From: Aestuariivita sp.
Lineage (GTDB): Bacteria; Pseudomonadota; Alphaproteobacteria; Rhodobacterales; Rhodobacteraceae
Length of the DNA: 64,000 nt
Direction: 5' to 3'
Assembly (NCBI RefSeq): GCF_021404545.1
Contig: NZ_JAAWWD010000034.1
Span: 62,001 to 126,000, forward strand
A program made the position numbers and the translations under genes. This document shows, piece by piece, positions 44,625 through 54,980 of this stretch. Below the pieces are notes generated by a model. The model was not told the origin of the DNA. It saw only the letters and a program-made list of their open reading frames with translations, and searched no databases. Within the stretch, counting starts at the first letter, position 1, and every line of letters begins with the position of its first letter.

Positions 44625-47516
44625 ATGCCGCTAGATACGCTAAAGGGCCGGTTTTCCGGGGAAATTCTTGAGGACGCCTTTTCCCGAGGGCGTTATTCGA
44701 CCGATGCATCGATCTATCAGATAATGCCATCGGCAGTCGCGATTCCCCGCTCCAGAGACGATATCTCCGTCGCGCTGGAGGCCGCGCGGGCCGCCGGAAT
44801 GCCGGTGACGGGGCGCGGGGGCGGTACGTCTCAATGTGGCCAGACGGTCAATTCCGGCCTGATCCTCGACAACTCCAAGCATTTCAACCGCATTCTGGAG
44901 ATTGATGTCGAAGGCCGCCGCGCCATCGTAGAACCCGGCGTGGTGCTGGACGATCTGAACCGGGCGCTGAAACCCCATGGTCTGTGGTTCCCGGTCGATG
45001 TCTCGACGGCGTCGCGCGCGACCATCGGCGGCATGGCGGCCAACAACTCCTGCGGCGGACGCTCCCTGCGCTATGGCACGATGCGGTCCAACGTGCACGC
45101 CATCGACGCGATCCTGGCCGATGGCACCGAGGCACGGTTCGGTGAGGTTCCCGTCGGCACCCTGTCGAACCATCCCGCACAAGCGATCGTGGACGATATG
45201 CTTCGTCTTGGTGCGGCCCATGGCGATCTGATCGATGCGCGGTTTCCCAAGCTGAACCGCCGGGTCGGCGGCTATAACCTCGACGCTCTGGCCCCTGGAG
45301 ATGCGCCAATAAACCTGTCGCATCTCTTGGTTGGCTCCGAAGGGACGCTGGCCTATTTCACCGCCATCGAGCTGAAGCTCTGGCCGCTGGTAGGGGAGCG
45401 TGTCCTTGCGGTCTGCCACTTCCCCAGCTTCTATCAGGCGATGGATGCGACCCAGCACCTGGTCGCGCTGAACCCGCTTTCGGTTGAGCTGGTCGACAAC
45501 ACGATGATTGGCCTCTCGCGGCAGATCCCACTGTTCCGGCGCACGATCGAGAATTTCGTCAACGGCGATCCTGCGGCGGTTCTCCTGGTGGAGTTCGACG
45601 AAGGCTCAGCCGAGGCCAATGCCGGGAAACTAAAAGACATCGAAGCGCGCATGAACGATCTGGGGTTCTCCTGGAGCGGTGAGGGCGGCAACTGGGGTGG
45701 TGTGAAACCGATCACCGACCAGCGCCTGCAAGGGCAGATCGCCGAGGTGCGCAAATCCGGCCTCAACATCATGATGTCGATGAAGCAGGAGGGCAAACCC
45801 GTTTCCTTCGTCGAGGATTGCGCCGTCGAATTGACTGACCTGGCGGATTACACCGCGCGGCTGACCGACGTCTTTGAGCGTCACGGCACCCAAGGCACCT
45901 GGTACGCCCATGCGTCCGTCGGATGCTTACATGTTCGGCCGGTTCTGAACCTCAAGCTGGAAGACGATGTGAAGAAGATGCGGTCCATCGCCGAAGAGGC
46001 CTTTGCCCTGGTCGCCGAATACAAAGGGTCGCATTCGGGTGAGCATGGCGATGGGATCGTCCGCTCGGAGTTTCATGAACGCATGTATGGGACCGAGATC
46101 ACCGATCTCTTCCGGGATGTGAAACAGCGGTTCGACCCGGATGGGGTGCTGAACCCCGGCAAGATCGTCGACCCGCCCAAAATGGATGACCGCAGTCTGT
46201 TCCGCTATAGCGCGGACTACTCCGTCCCGGCGCTGAAAACGGCCTTCGACTGGTCCGCCTGGCCGGGCGCAGGTGGCGGATTTCAGGGCGCGGTCGAGAT
46301 GTGCAACAACAACGGCGCCTGTCGCAAGCTGAAGGGTGGCGCGATGTGCCCCTCCTACCGCGTGACCCGGAATGAACGCGACGTCACGCGTGGTCGTGCC
46401 AACAGCTTGCGCCTGGCCATCTCGGGGCAGCTTGGACCGGATGCCCTGACATCGGATGCGATGGCCGAGACGATGAAGCTCTGCGTGTCCTGCAAGGCCT
46501 GCAAACGCGAATGTCCGACCGGCGTGGATATGGCGCGCATGAAGACCGAAGTCTTGGCGGCGCGGGTGCAGAAGCACGGGCTGAGCCTGCATGACCGCCT
46601 GGTGGGCTACATGCCCCGCTATGCCCCTTGGGCCGCGCGCGCGCCGTGGCTGATGAACCTGCGCAACCGCGTGCCGGGCCTTGCAAAGCTGACCGAGGGT
46701 TTGACCGGATTTGCGGCCGCCCGCGATCTGCCGACCTGGTCGGCCAACCGGTTCCGCGACGCGGAATTTGCAGATCCCAACCCCGACGTCATCCTCTTCG
46801 CGGATGCCTTCAATCGGTATTTCGAGCCCGAGAACCTGCGTGCTGCAGGACGCGTTCTGAGGGCCGCTGGCCTCAAAGTGCAGGTGGCCACTCCCGTCCA
46901 CGGAGGGCGTCCGCTGGATTGTGGTCGGACGCTCCTCTCGGTTGGGCTGGTCGAGAACGCCCGCGCCGAGGCCGAGCGGCTGGTTGCGGCGCTTTTGCCC
47001 CATGCCGAGGCGGGCATACCGGTTATCGGGCTCGAACCGTCGTCGCTGCTGACCCTGCGCGATGAAATTCCGGCGCTGATCACCGATGGGCGGGCCGAGA
47101 CGGTCGCCGCGCAGGCCCTAATGCTGGAGGAGTATCTGGTCAAGCATGATGTCAACCTGCCGCTGCGGGCTCTGGGTCAGAAAATCCTGTTGCATGGACA
47201 CTGTCATCAAAAGGCGCATCAGGTGATGCCGGACGTTCAGGCCGCCCTCGACAGGATCCCGGATGCCGAGGTGGACGTCATCGAGACCAGTTGCTGCGGA
47301 ATGGCCGGGGCTTTCGGCTATGGCCGTGATACGGTAGATGTATCGCTAAAGATGGCCGAGGCCGATCTGCTTCCGGCTGTACGACAGGCATCGCGCGATA
47401 CATTGATTGTTGCCGATGGCACGTCCTGTCGACACCAGATCGCCGATGGGGCTGACCGCCAGGCCATACATGTGGCACGCGTGCTGGAAATGGCCCTTGC
47501 AGAGGGAGGCCAATAA
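44625..47516 (+). CDS. FAD-linked and Fe-S 2-hydroxyacid dehydrogenase (D-lactate/glycolate oxidase-like)
   Basis: A 963-residue fusion. The N-terminal half is a PCMH-type FAD domain (TGRGGGTSQCGQTV, GMAANNSCGGRSLRYG) with the FAD-oxidase C domain (SGEHGDG). The C-terminal half is a Fe-S module (CNNNGACRK and CVSCKACKRECP near residue 620) and CCG-type domains (HGHCHQKAH, ETSCCGMAGAFGY). Such enzymes oxidise D-2-hydroxy acids to 2-oxo acids and pass electrons to the respiratory chain. GGGGAGGAG lies upstream. The one-base gap to the GntR gene suggests coexpression. Confidence 0.92.
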   Translation: MPLDTLKGRFSGEILEDAFSRGRYSTDASIYQIMPSAVAIPRSRDDISVALEAARAAGMPVTGRGGGTSQCGQTVNSGLILDNSKHFNRILEIDVEGRRAIVEPGVVLDDLNRALKPHGLWFPVDVSTASRATIGGMAANNSCGGRSLRYGTMRSNVHAIDAILADGTEARFGEVPVGTLSNHPAQAIVDDMLRLGAAHGDLIDARFPKLNRRVGGYNLDALAPGDAPINLSHLLVGSEGTLAYFTAIELKLWPLVGERVLAVCHFPSFYQAMDATQHLVALNPLSVELVDNTMIGLSRQIPLFRRTIENFVNGDPAAVLLVEFDEGSAEANAGKLKDIEARMNDLGFSWSGEGGNWGGVKPITDQRLQGQIAEVRKSGLNIMMSMKQEGKPVSFVEDCAVELTDLADYTARLTDVFERHGTQGTWYAHASVGCLHVRPVLNLKLEDDVKKMRSIAEEAFALVAEYKGSHSGEHGDGIVRSEFHERMYGTEITDLFRDVKQRFDPDGVLNPGKIVDPPKMDDRSLFRYSADYSVPALKTAFDWSAWPGAGGGFQGAVEMCNNNGACRKLKGGAMCPSYRVTRNERDVTRGRANSLRLAISGQLGPDALTSDAMAETMKLCVSCKACKRECPTGVDMARMKTEVLAARVQKHGLSLHDRLVGYMPRYAPWAARAPWLMNLRNRVPGLAKLTEGLTGFAAARDLPTWSANRFRDAEFADPNPDVILFADAFNRYFEPENLRAAGRVLRAAGLKVQVATPVHGGRPLDCGRTLLSVGLVENARAEAERLVAALLPHAEAGIPVIGLEPSSLLTLRDEIPALITDGRAETVAAQALMLEEYLVKHDVNLPLRALGQKILLHGHCHQKAHQVMPDVQAALDRIPDAEVDVIETSCCGMAGAFGYGRDTVDVSLKMAEADLLPAVRQASRDTLIVADGTSCRHQIADGADRQAIHVARVLEMALAEGGQ

Positions 47517-47517
47517 C

Positions 47518-48174
47518 ATGAACCTGTCGACCCCGTTGGCCCGGCCATCGCTTCATGAGGAGCTGGTGACCCGATTGCGGCAAGCCATCGTGGAGGGTTC
47601 ACTGGAGCCCGGCGCAAAAGTGCCGGAGAGGGAACTGTGCGAAAACCTGGGTGTGTCGCGTACACCATTGCGCGAAGCGCTCAAGGTTCTGGCCAACGAA
47701 GGGCTTGTCATCCTGGAATCGAACCGGGGCGCACGCATCTCTAACGTGACGATGGAGGAGCTGGCAGCCGCGTTTCCGGTGATCGCCGTTCTGGAAGGTC
47801 TGGCCGGGGAGCTGGCCTGCGCTCTGGCTACGGATGAAGAGATCGCCCAGATCGTCACGCGTCATCACGACATGTTCCGATATTATGACGCGGGCGACAG
47901 ACCCGCGTATTTTCAGGCCAATCACGATATCCACGCCGCCCTTATGGCCGCGGCGCGCAATCCCGTGCTGGCCCAGCATTACGCGATGCTGTCCTCGCGG
48001 GTCGAGCGGGCGCGCCTTCTGGCAAATGTCTCGGACAGCCGCTGGGCGGAGGCGGTCGAAGAGCATCGCGGCATCCTCGAAGCGGTCGAAACCCGCGATG
48101 GCTCGCGCCTGAGTACGCTCTTGAAAGAGCATCTGAACAACAAGCTTGCCGCGCTGAAAACCGCCCTGACCTGA
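47518..48174 (+). CDS. GntR-family (FCD) transcription regulator
   Basis: A 218-residue regulator with a winged helix (LREALKVLANEGLVI in the family's typical place) and a C-terminal FCD domain with metal-type histidines (NHDIHAAL, EEHRGIL). FCD regulators respond to organic acids such as lactate or glycolate. GAGGGAGG precedes the ATG at 47518. It probably controls this locus through the inverted repeat at 44554. Confidence 0.92.
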   Translation: MNLSTPLARPSLHEELVTRLRQAIVEGSLEPGAKVPERELCENLGVSRTPLREALKVLANEGLVILESNRGARISNVTMEELAAAFPVIAVLEGLAGELACALATDEEIAQIVTRHHDMFRYYDAGDRPAYFQANHDIHAALMAAARNPVLAQHYAMLSSRVERARLLANVSDSRWAEAVEEHRGILEAVETRDGSRLSTLLKEHLNNKLAALKTALT

Positions 48175-48414
48175 GGCCGATGACGCCCCGTGACGCATCC
48201 CAAAGGCGGGTGATCTGCGTCCGAAGTATGGTTTTCTGAAGGCTTGGCGAAGGTCTCATTTTGTGCCGTCATCGGAAGGCCGTTCAGGACATGCGCCTTT
48301 TGCGGCGCGCAGGCCCGCCAGACCATTCCATGTCATAGCTGCGTCAATCTTGATCGGTAGGCCACAACAAGATCAGCTACATGGGGTTCCAAACCGTTGA
48401 AAGGGATCGCTCCA

Positions 48415-49797
48415 ATGTCCAAGAAAGCCAGCTTTGTCGTGGATCGCCGTCTGGTGTTGGCAGGAGGGGCTGCGGCGTTGACCGCAGCCGCGCTGCCGTC
48501 GACGGTGGGAGCACAGGACGCCGCCGACGCTGTGTTGTTTACCCTGTCTGACCTGCACGCGCCTTATGTCCGCTTGCCTGCTGTGTTGGACACGATCCGT
48601 ACAATGAAGGCGCAGGCAGGCCTTCCCAGCGCGGTGCTGTTGAACGGAGATATCTTTGAGCGGGGCAATGTCGTCTGCGAGCGCTCGGGCGGTGCAGTCG
48701 ATTGGGCGTTTTTGTCCGCACTCGCCGCCGAGATGCCGGTCGTGGTCAATCTGGGCAATCACGAAACGGCCATTCTGGATGACATGGTGACGTTTGCGGC
48801 GCGGGCGGATCAGGCGGGTATCGGTGTGATCTCCAACCTGATTGACCGCCGGACGGGGCGGTTTTTCGCACCGATATCAGATCGGCTGGGCCTTGGTGGC
48901 ATCGACATTTCCGTACTGGGGCTTGCTGCAACGAACCCGTTTGTCTACCGCCCCGCCGTTCGCGAAACGCTGACATTTCTGGACACGGCACAGTTCGTTG
49001 AAGACGCGTTTGAAGAAAGCTCTGCCGGAGCCGATCTCGCCTTGATCATGAGCCATGCGGGCGTTGCCCCTGACAAGACCTATATCGATGCTTTGCCTGC
49101 GGGGACGGTGATCCAAGGCGCGCATGATCACCTGAGCTTCGATCTGGTTCACAACGATGTTCGCTATTTTCACGGTGGCAGCTGGGGCGCGCAGATTGGC
49201 CTGCTGTCGCTGACCAAAGGGGCGGACGGCGTCCGGACGGATTACCGGACCCAAGCGGTGGCCCCGAGCGGCGGCGACGCGGCGCTCGCGGCGTTGATCG
49301 ATGCCCAAAAGGCCCAGCATCTTACTGCGCAAGATACCGAAGTGATTGCGACACTGCCCTTGGCACTCGATCTGCATGCATCGATCCTGGTGGCGACCGA
49401 GGCGGTGCGCATCGCCACCCAAGCGGACCTGGCGATGATCGGCCATACGACATTTGGCGCGCCCTTGGCTGCGGGGCCTTTGACCCGTTACGATTTCGAC
49501 GCCTTTGTCCGGTTTGGAGGACGGCTGCTGGTCACCGAAATCTCGGGCGCGGATCTGGCGCCAATCCTGGCCCGGTCCAATCAGTTCACGGCCCAGAATC
49601 TGGAGGGTCGCACCGGCGACTATGTCCATGTCGCGGCGGTCGATCTGGATAAATCCAGGACCTACAGGCTGGCGGTGAATGCCTGGACCGCGATCAACCA
49701 AGCCACGTATCTCGGAACGACGGGCTTGGCCTTTGAGCAGGTCGAGGGGCTGGAGCTCAAGGCCGTGATCTCCGAGCACCTCAAAGCGACGTTCTAA
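48415..49797 (+). CDS. exported calcineurin-like phosphoesterase / 5'-nucleotidase-type protein
   Basis: A 460-residue protein with a Tat-like signal (DRRLVLAGGAAALTAAAL). The metallophosphatase motifs are present: TLSDLHAPYVR, LLNGDIFERGN, LGNHE and MSHAGV, then GAHDHL. The C-terminal half resembles a 5'-nucleotidase C domain (QNLEGRTGDYVHVAAVDL). It should cleave a phosphoester in the periplasm; the substrate is unknown. The ATG at 48415 has AAAGGGAT upstream; a TTG six codons earlier is less likely. Confidence 0.86.
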   Translation: MSKKASFVVDRRLVLAGGAAALTAAALPSTVGAQDAADAVLFTLSDLHAPYVRLPAVLDTIRTMKAQAGLPSAVLLNGDIFERGNVVCERSGGAVDWAFLSALAAEMPVVVNLGNHETAILDDMVTFAARADQAGIGVISNLIDRRTGRFFAPISDRLGLGGIDISVLGLAATNPFVYRPAVRETLTFLDTAQFVEDAFEESSAGADLALIMSHAGVAPDKTYIDALPAGTVIQGAHDHLSFDLVHNDVRYFHGGSWGAQIGLLSLTKGADGVRTDYRTQAVAPSGGDAALAALIDAQKAQHLTAQDTEVIATLPLALDLHASILVATEAVRIATQADLAMIGHTTFGAPLAAGPLTRYDFDAFVRFGGRLLVTEISGADLAPILARSNQFTAQNLEGRTGDYVHVAAVDLDKSRTYRLAVNAWTAINQATYLGTTGLAFEQVEGLELKAVISEHLKATF

Positions 49798-49977
49798 GGC
49801 CTGCGTCGCCAATCGTCGGCCAGGCCCAAGGGCGATTCTGTTCCCGATGCCGGTGACGCGGGACTGAAACGTCGGCCTCTCTCTGGATCGTTCAAGACGG
49901 GGCGGCAAGTCTTTCCCTAGCCTTGTTGTATCGCGCCAGGACCTGACGTCCTGCACGTACAATAAAGGGAGGAAACC

Positions 49978-51621
49978 ATGCTAGATCAAAACACATCATC
50001 CCAGGCCGCGCCGTCAGACCAGGACGAGGTCACGCTTGACGCGCTGGTCATCGGAGCGGGCGTCGGAGGGCTCTATCAGCTCTATCAGCTGCGCGAGCAG
50101 GGCCTTTCGGTGGCCGCTGTCGAAGCCGCAAGCGATGTCGGGGGCACCTGGTTCTGGAACCGCTACCCCGGCGCGCGTTTCGATTCCGAAGGCTATATCT
50201 ATCAGTATCTGTTCGATGAAGCGCTCTATAAGGACTGGTCATGGAGCGAACGGTTCCCCGGCCAGCCTGAAATCGAGCGCTGGATGCAGTATGTCACCGA
50301 CCGGCTGGATCTGCGCAAGAACATTCGTTTCGGCACGACCGTCACGGCCGCCCATTTCGATGAGGCCACCGCACGCTGGAGGGTGACGACAGACACGGGC
50401 GTGACCTACAGCACCCAGTTTCTGGTGTCCTGCACGGGTGTTCTTTCGGTGCCTCTGGGCGGTCTCTATCCGGGCGAGGACACGTTTGAAGGTGACATCC
50501 TGCATACCTCGCGCTGGCCCGAAGGCGGCATTGACGTGACCGGCAAGCGCGTTGGCGTGATCGGCACCGGCGCCACAGGCGTTCAGGTCATCCAGACAAT
50601 CGCACCGCAGGTGGCGGATTTGACGGTTTTCGTTCGGACCCCGCAATACATCATACCGATGAAAAACCCCAAATACGGCCCCTCCGATGTCGAGGCGTAT
50701 AAGGACCGCTTTGACGAGCTGCGCAGCACACTCTTCAACACGTTCACCGGCTTCGAGTACGATTTCGAGGTCGCCTGGGCAGACCTGACGCCCGAGCAAC
50801 GCCTGGAGCGTCTGGAGACGCTTTACGAGGACGGATCGCTCAAGATATGGTTGGCCGGTTTCGCCGAGATCCTGTCGCAGCAGGACGTGTCCGAAGAGGT
50901 TTCTGAGTTCGTGCGCGGCAAGATGCGCGAACGGCTGAAAGATCCCGAACTGATCGAGACGCTGGTGCCCACCGAATACGGCTTTGGCACCCGCCGGGTT
51001 CCTCTCGATACCGGTTATCTGGAGGCCTACCGGCGCGACAATGTCCATGCGGTCAACCTGCGCAAAACCGCGATCTCTCATATCGAAGCCAAGGGCATTC
51101 GCATGCAGGACGGCACGCTGCACGAGTTGGATGTGATCGTGATGGCGGTGGGGTTTGACGCCTCGACCGGGGCGCTGGCCCGGATCGATGTCCGAGGCAG
51201 GGACGGGCGCAGCCTGCGCGAAGACTGGGGGCGCGACATCCGCACAACGATGGGCCTTCAAAAGCACGGCTATCCCAATCTCTTTCTGACCGGCGCGCCG
51301 CTGGCGCCATCTGCGGCGCTGTGCAACCTGCCGACCTGCTTGCAGCAGCAGACGGAGTGGATATCCGACTGCATCCGGCATGTCCGGACAACAGGGCAGA
51401 CCTCAATCGAACCGCTCGAAGCGACCGAAGACGCCTGGGTCGCCCATCACGACGAGATTGCCAACGCCACCCTGATCGCCAAGACCGACAGCTGGTGGGT
51501 CGGCTCCAATGTCGACGGCAAACCGCGCCGGGTGCTGGCCTATGCGGGCGGAGCCAATACATATAAGGACAAGTGCCGCGATGTCGCCGAGAGCGGGTAT
51601 CTGGGCTTCCGGCTGACCTGA
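49978..51621 (+). CDS. Baeyer-Villiger flavin monooxygenase
   Basis: A 547-residue FAD/NADPH enzyme. Two Rossmann motifs (VIGAGVGGLYQLYQL near residue 22 and IGTGATGVQVIQ near 196) flank the Baeyer-Villiger fingerprint FEGDILHTSRWP (F170, H176, W180). Type I BVMOs insert oxygen beside a ketone to give an ester or lactone. The serine hydrolase beyond the AraC regulator could then cleave that ester. GGGAGGAAACC lies upstream of the start. Confidence 0.94.
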   Translation: MLDQNTSSQAAPSDQDEVTLDALVIGAGVGGLYQLYQLREQGLSVAAVEAASDVGGTWFWNRYPGARFDSEGYIYQYLFDEALYKDWSWSERFPGQPEIERWMQYVTDRLDLRKNIRFGTTVTAAHFDEATARWRVTTDTGVTYSTQFLVSCTGVLSVPLGGLYPGEDTFEGDILHTSRWPEGGIDVTGKRVGVIGTGATGVQVIQTIAPQVADLTVFVRTPQYIIPMKNPKYGPSDVEAYKDRFDELRSTLFNTFTGFEYDFEVAWADLTPEQRLERLETLYEDGSLKIWLAGFAEILSQQDVSEEVSEFVRGKMRERLKDPELIETLVPTEYGFGTRRVPLDTGYLEAYRRDNVHAVNLRKTAISHIEAKGIRMQDGTLHELDVIVMAVGFDASTGALARIDVRGRDGRSLREDWGRDIRTTMGLQKHGYPNLFLTGAPLAPSAALCNLPTCLQQQTEWISDCIRHVRTTGQTSIEPLEATEDAWVAHHDEIANATLIAKTDSWWVGSNVDGKPRRVLAYAGGANTYKDKCRDVAESGYLGFRLT

Positions 51622-51636
51622 GCCGGAGGCGCGACA

Positions 51637-52551
51637 TCAAGACAGAACATGCCGCCTGTATTTGCCAGGCGGCATGCCAAAGGTCCGATGAAAGATCCGG
51701 GTCAAATGGGCCTGGTCCGAGAACCCGCACATCGCTGCGATTTCACTCAGGGGCAGGCTCGTGCTGATCAACAGGCGTTTGGCTTGCTCGACCCGGCATG
51801 ACAGGACGAAGGCATAAGGCGGTTGGCCAAAGGCGGTCTTGAACCGCCGTGCAAAGGCCCAGGGGGGCAGCCCCACCTGGGCCGCCATCTCTTCGAGGCT
51901 AATCTGAAACGCAAGATGCTCTTGGATGTATTCCAAGATGTGGCGCCGCATTGAGATGCTGAGGTCGCCATCGGGCCTTTTCCAAGGCGAGGAGACAGCC
52001 GCGTAACTGCGCAGCAGATGGATAATCAGGTCACGGGACAACGCTTCGGCATAGAGCGGTCCACCCAGACCACCGCAGGCCGCTTCGCGAGAGAACGCGA
52101 CAACAATCTTCCTGATCACTGAATCCTTCGCGTGCAGCACATCGGGAAGATCGATGTTGTCGCCCTGCCCATCAAGGATTTCTTCGGCGACCCCTTCCAT
52201 CAGTTCCTGGGAAAGGTAGATATGCGTGACATACGCGGTCTCGTCCCAATCCCAGATCGATTCCTGCTTGCGCGTCAAAAGCGACGTCGCGCCGCGTTCC
52301 AGGACGGCCTCTTTCCATCTGCCGTCCAAACTGCGCCGCATCGGCGACAGGTCGGCATCGTAGGAGACCAGCGTGTAATCGCGAAGTGCGGGCACTTCTG
52401 CACGTTGCTTTTGAAACTCAAAGGATCGCAACCCTACCCCACCCCAGTCGAGCCCATCGCTCGACCGGAGGGTTTTGCCCGCGACCCAACGGGTCAGGGA
52501 TTGCCATCGAATAGGCGTGGCGTTGTGCCCCTCTCGGTGATCAAGTCCCAT
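51637..52551 (-). CDS. AraC-family transcription regulator
   Basis: A 304-residue regulator with an N-terminal sensor domain and a C-terminal double helix-turn-helix (ISLEEMAAQVGLPPWAFARR, then LPLSEIAAMCGFSDQAHLTR). The start at 52551 is chosen so as not to overlap the hydrolase gene; a 19-codon extension would run into it. It sits between and probably regulates the monooxygenase and hydrolase genes. Confidence 0.88.
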   Translation of the reverse strand: MGLDHREGHNATPIRWQSLTRWVAGKTLRSSDGLDWGGVGLRSFEFQKQRAEVPALRDYTLVSYDADLSPMRRSLDGRWKEAVLERGATSLLTRKQESIWDWDETAYVTHIYLSQELMEGVAEEILDGQGDNIDLPDVLHAKDSVIRKIVVAFSREAACGGLGGPLYAEALSRDLIIHLLRSYAAVSSPWKRPDGDLSISMRRHILEYIQEHLAFQISLEEMAAQVGLPPWAFARRFKTAFGQPPYAFVLSCRVEQAKRLLISTSLPLSEIAAMCGFSDQAHLTRIFHRTFGMPPGKYRRHVLS

Positions 52552-52559
52552 CGATCTGG

Positions 52560-53759
52560 TTAAGCGGCGGCCCGTGATTGCATATGAGAGTAGACGGCCG
52601 TTTCCCACTCAAGATAGCGCGTAAACGAGATCGCATCCGCGAAGGGCAGGATTTGCGTGGCCCAGAATCCACCGATACCGGATTCGCGGTCAATCCAGTA
52701 GAAACAATTGGCCAGCCCGGCCCAGGCAAGACCACCCGGCGGACGCCCCGTGGGTGCCGTTTCGGCATTGACCATAAAGCTCAGCGCCCAATCCTTTTGC
52801 TGGCCGGGAAAGAACTCCGCATCATTGGTCAGCGTCGGGTCTGTCGTTTTGAGGCCCACGACCTCCAGCCCCTCGCCAAGATGGCCAAGGCTGGCCATCT
52901 GGATGGTTTCGGGCCTCAGGACATCCCCGTTCTCCCCACGGCCATCGTTCAACCACATGCGGATGAACCGCAGATAATCCGGTACGGTGCCGTATAGCCC
53001 GTGCCCCCCCATATCGACCTCGGGCGCGTCCGGTAGCCCAAACCCGATCATCGGGCTCAGCGAACCGTCCTCGCCGCGCGCGTGGATCGTGGCAGAGCGC
53101 GCCTTCATCTCCTCGGTCCGGGAAAAGGTGGTCTGGGACATCCCGAGCGGCTCAAAGATCCGGTCTGCCATGACCGCGCCAAGCCGCTCGCCACGGATCG
53201 CCTCAACCACCTGACCGGCCCAGTCGAGTGAGGTTCCATACCACCACCGCGTGCCCGGATCAAAGAGCAACGGAGCCTTGAACGACGCCTTGGTACAGCT
53301 GATCGGCGTCACCTGACCATGTTCGGCTTCGAGCTTTTGATAGGTTTCATCCAGAAAGGCATACCCAAAACCCGCGGTGTGGGTCAGCAATTGCCGCATC
53401 GTGATCCGGCTTGCCGGGGCGCGCAGCCGTGGTTGGCCCGCACTGTCAAACCCCTCGATCACGGGAAGCTCGTCCAGTGCGGGCAGGTACGTGCCAGCAG
53501 GTGCGTCAAGATCAAGCAGCCCCTCTTCGACACATTGAAGAACGGCGGTCGCGGTGATCGCCTTTGTGGTCGAAAAATTGGCAAAGACAGTGTCTTCGGA
53601 CATCTTGCCGTCGCCAAGCTCCCGGTCGCCCGCGCTGCCGGAATAGACCGTCCCCTCACGGTCCGTCACCATCGCCACAACACCCGGGACACGCTCCTCA
53701 CCAGACACCGACGCACGCAAAATCGCGTCGAGCTGAGCGTGCATTCTATCCATTGCCAT
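52560..53759 (-). CDS. serine hydrolase, class C beta-lactamase/esterase fold
   Basis: A 399-residue hydrolase. The catalytic SxxK is STTK (S63, K66), followed by the YxS-like YGTS near the middle and [10 protein letters not shown], typical of EstB-type esterases and class C-like hydrolases. No signal peptide is visible, so it is probably a cytoplasmic esterase. GGAGGAGA precedes; the ATG at 53759 gives better spacing than 53765. With the monooxygenase it may form a ketone-to-alcohol-plus-acid pathway. Confidence 0.87.
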   Translation of the reverse strand: MAMDRMHAQLDAILRASVSGEERVPGVVAMVTDREGTVYSGSAGDRELGDGKMSEDTVFANFSTTKAITATAVLQCVEEGLLDLDAPAGTYLPALDELPVIEGFDSAGQPRLRAPASRITMRQLLTHTAGFGYAFLDETYQKLEAEHGQVTPISCTKASFKAPLLFDPGTRWWYGTSLDWAGQVVEAIRGERLGAVMADRIFEPLGMSQTTFSRTEEMKARSATIHARGEDGSLSPMIGFGLPDAPEVDMGGHGLYGTVPDYLRFIRMWLNDGRGENGDVLRPETIQMASLGHLGEGLEVVGLKTTDPTLTNDAEFFPGQQKDWALSFMVNAETAPTGRPPGGLAWAGLANCFYWIDRESGIGGFWATQILPFADAISFTRYLEWETAVYSHMQSRAAA

Positions 53760-54065
53760 CTTCATTCTCCTCCACTGACCGCACCATCATGCGTCGAGTT
53801 ATGATGAAGAGCCGCCATCCTGTCGTCTTGAACGATTCCGACGCTCCGTCGCCACCCAACCTGCGCCGGATCGTCGAACCCACGCCGGGACGAGCCGATG
53901 ACGTAGATCGGCTCGTCCCGGCGGATCGAGCGGCCTGTCGCGCCGCCATCGTCTGGGGTCAGCGCGCCTGTCGCTGCGCCAAGCGATCCAGCGGCAGCTG
54001 CTCTGATCAGTATAGGGCAAAACGGTCCGCTCGGCGCGCGCAAAACTCGCCCGTTGCCATCCCCG
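53760..54065. other. Gap between hydrolase and LysR genes
   Basis: About 305 bases without a supported gene. Both neighbours are on the minus strand. An inverted pairing GCCGATGACGTAGATCGGC near 53893-53911 is the only notable structure. Confidence 0.35.
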
Positions 54066-54980
54066 CTAGTCCGCAGACCCAAGGCCCTGGGCATATTCGC
54101 TGAGATAATCAATGAAGATCCGCACCGCGGGCACGCTGGACCGCCGCGGCGGGAAGACTGCAAAAATCTCGATCAGCCCCATATCATAGCCGGGCAATAC
54201 AGGTACCGCGCCGCCGCGTTTTACCTGCTCATCGCCGAAGAGGGCTGGGAGCATGGTGATACCCGCGCCCGACTGAACGAGCCCCAGGGCGACAGTCGGA
54301 TCGCCCGCATAGACGACCGGGTCCGCCTCAAGTCTCAGCACTTCGTGATTTGGACCCGTGAGATGCCAGTTGATCGGCGCGCCGGGCACATCGATGCAGA
54401 TGCGTGGCATACCCCGCACGGCGTCTATGTCTGTCATGACGTTGGAGCGCGCGAAAGACACCCCGCAATAAAGCTTCATCGGGGTCTTCGCGATGCGGCG
54501 GGCGATCATATAGGGCGCATCAGGGCGGCCAAGTCTTAGAACAAGGTCCAAATCTTCGGCCAAAGGATCGGGGCCTGATGCGGTCACCTGGATATGTGTT
54601 GTAACGTTTGGATGGTTTTGCGCCATTCGGGCGATCACGGGGCCCAAGAGATACTGACCGCTCAGCGCGCTTGCGGCAATGCGCAAAAGACCCTTTGGCT
54701 CTTCGGTAACGGCGCGTAAGACCTCGTTGGCGGTGCTGCCCGCTTCTGTCGCCTGGCGCGCCGCATCCACAAGGATTTCTCCCGCGGCAGTCAGTTTCAG
54801 GCCACTGCTGACACGGTCGAACAAGGGACCGCCCGCGCGATCTTCCAGCCGGGCAAGCGCACGCGACAGCGTGGCCTTGGACAGGCCGAACCGGCGGGCC
54901 GCGGCACTCACACCACCTGCCTCCGAGATCAGAAAGAACGCGCGCAGATCGTCCAATCCTATTGCCGTACGCATAGGCAT
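54066..54980 (-). CDS. LysR-family transcription regulator
   Basis: A 304-residue regulator with an N-terminal winged helix (DDLRAFFLISEAGGVSAAAR, RFGLSKATLSRALARLED) and a substrate-binding domain. It is divergent from the OsmC gene with about 440 bases between, so control of OsmC is plausible. GGGGAGGG lies upstream of the ATG. Confidence 0.9.
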   Translation of the reverse strand: MPMRTAIGLDDLRAFFLISEAGGVSAAARRFGLSKATLSRALARLEDRAGGPLFDRVSSGLKLTAAGEILVDAARQATEAGSTANEVLRAVTEEPKGLLRIAASALSGQYLLGPVIARMAQNHPNVTTHIQVTASGPDPLAEDLDLVLRLGRPDAPYMIARRIAKTPMKLYCGVSFARSNVMTDIDAVRGMPRICIDVPGAPINWHLTGPNHEVLRLEADPVVYAGDPTVALGLVQSGAGITMLPALFGDEQVKRGGAVPVLPGYDMGLIEIFAVFPPRRSSVPAVRIFIDYLSEYAQGLGSAD

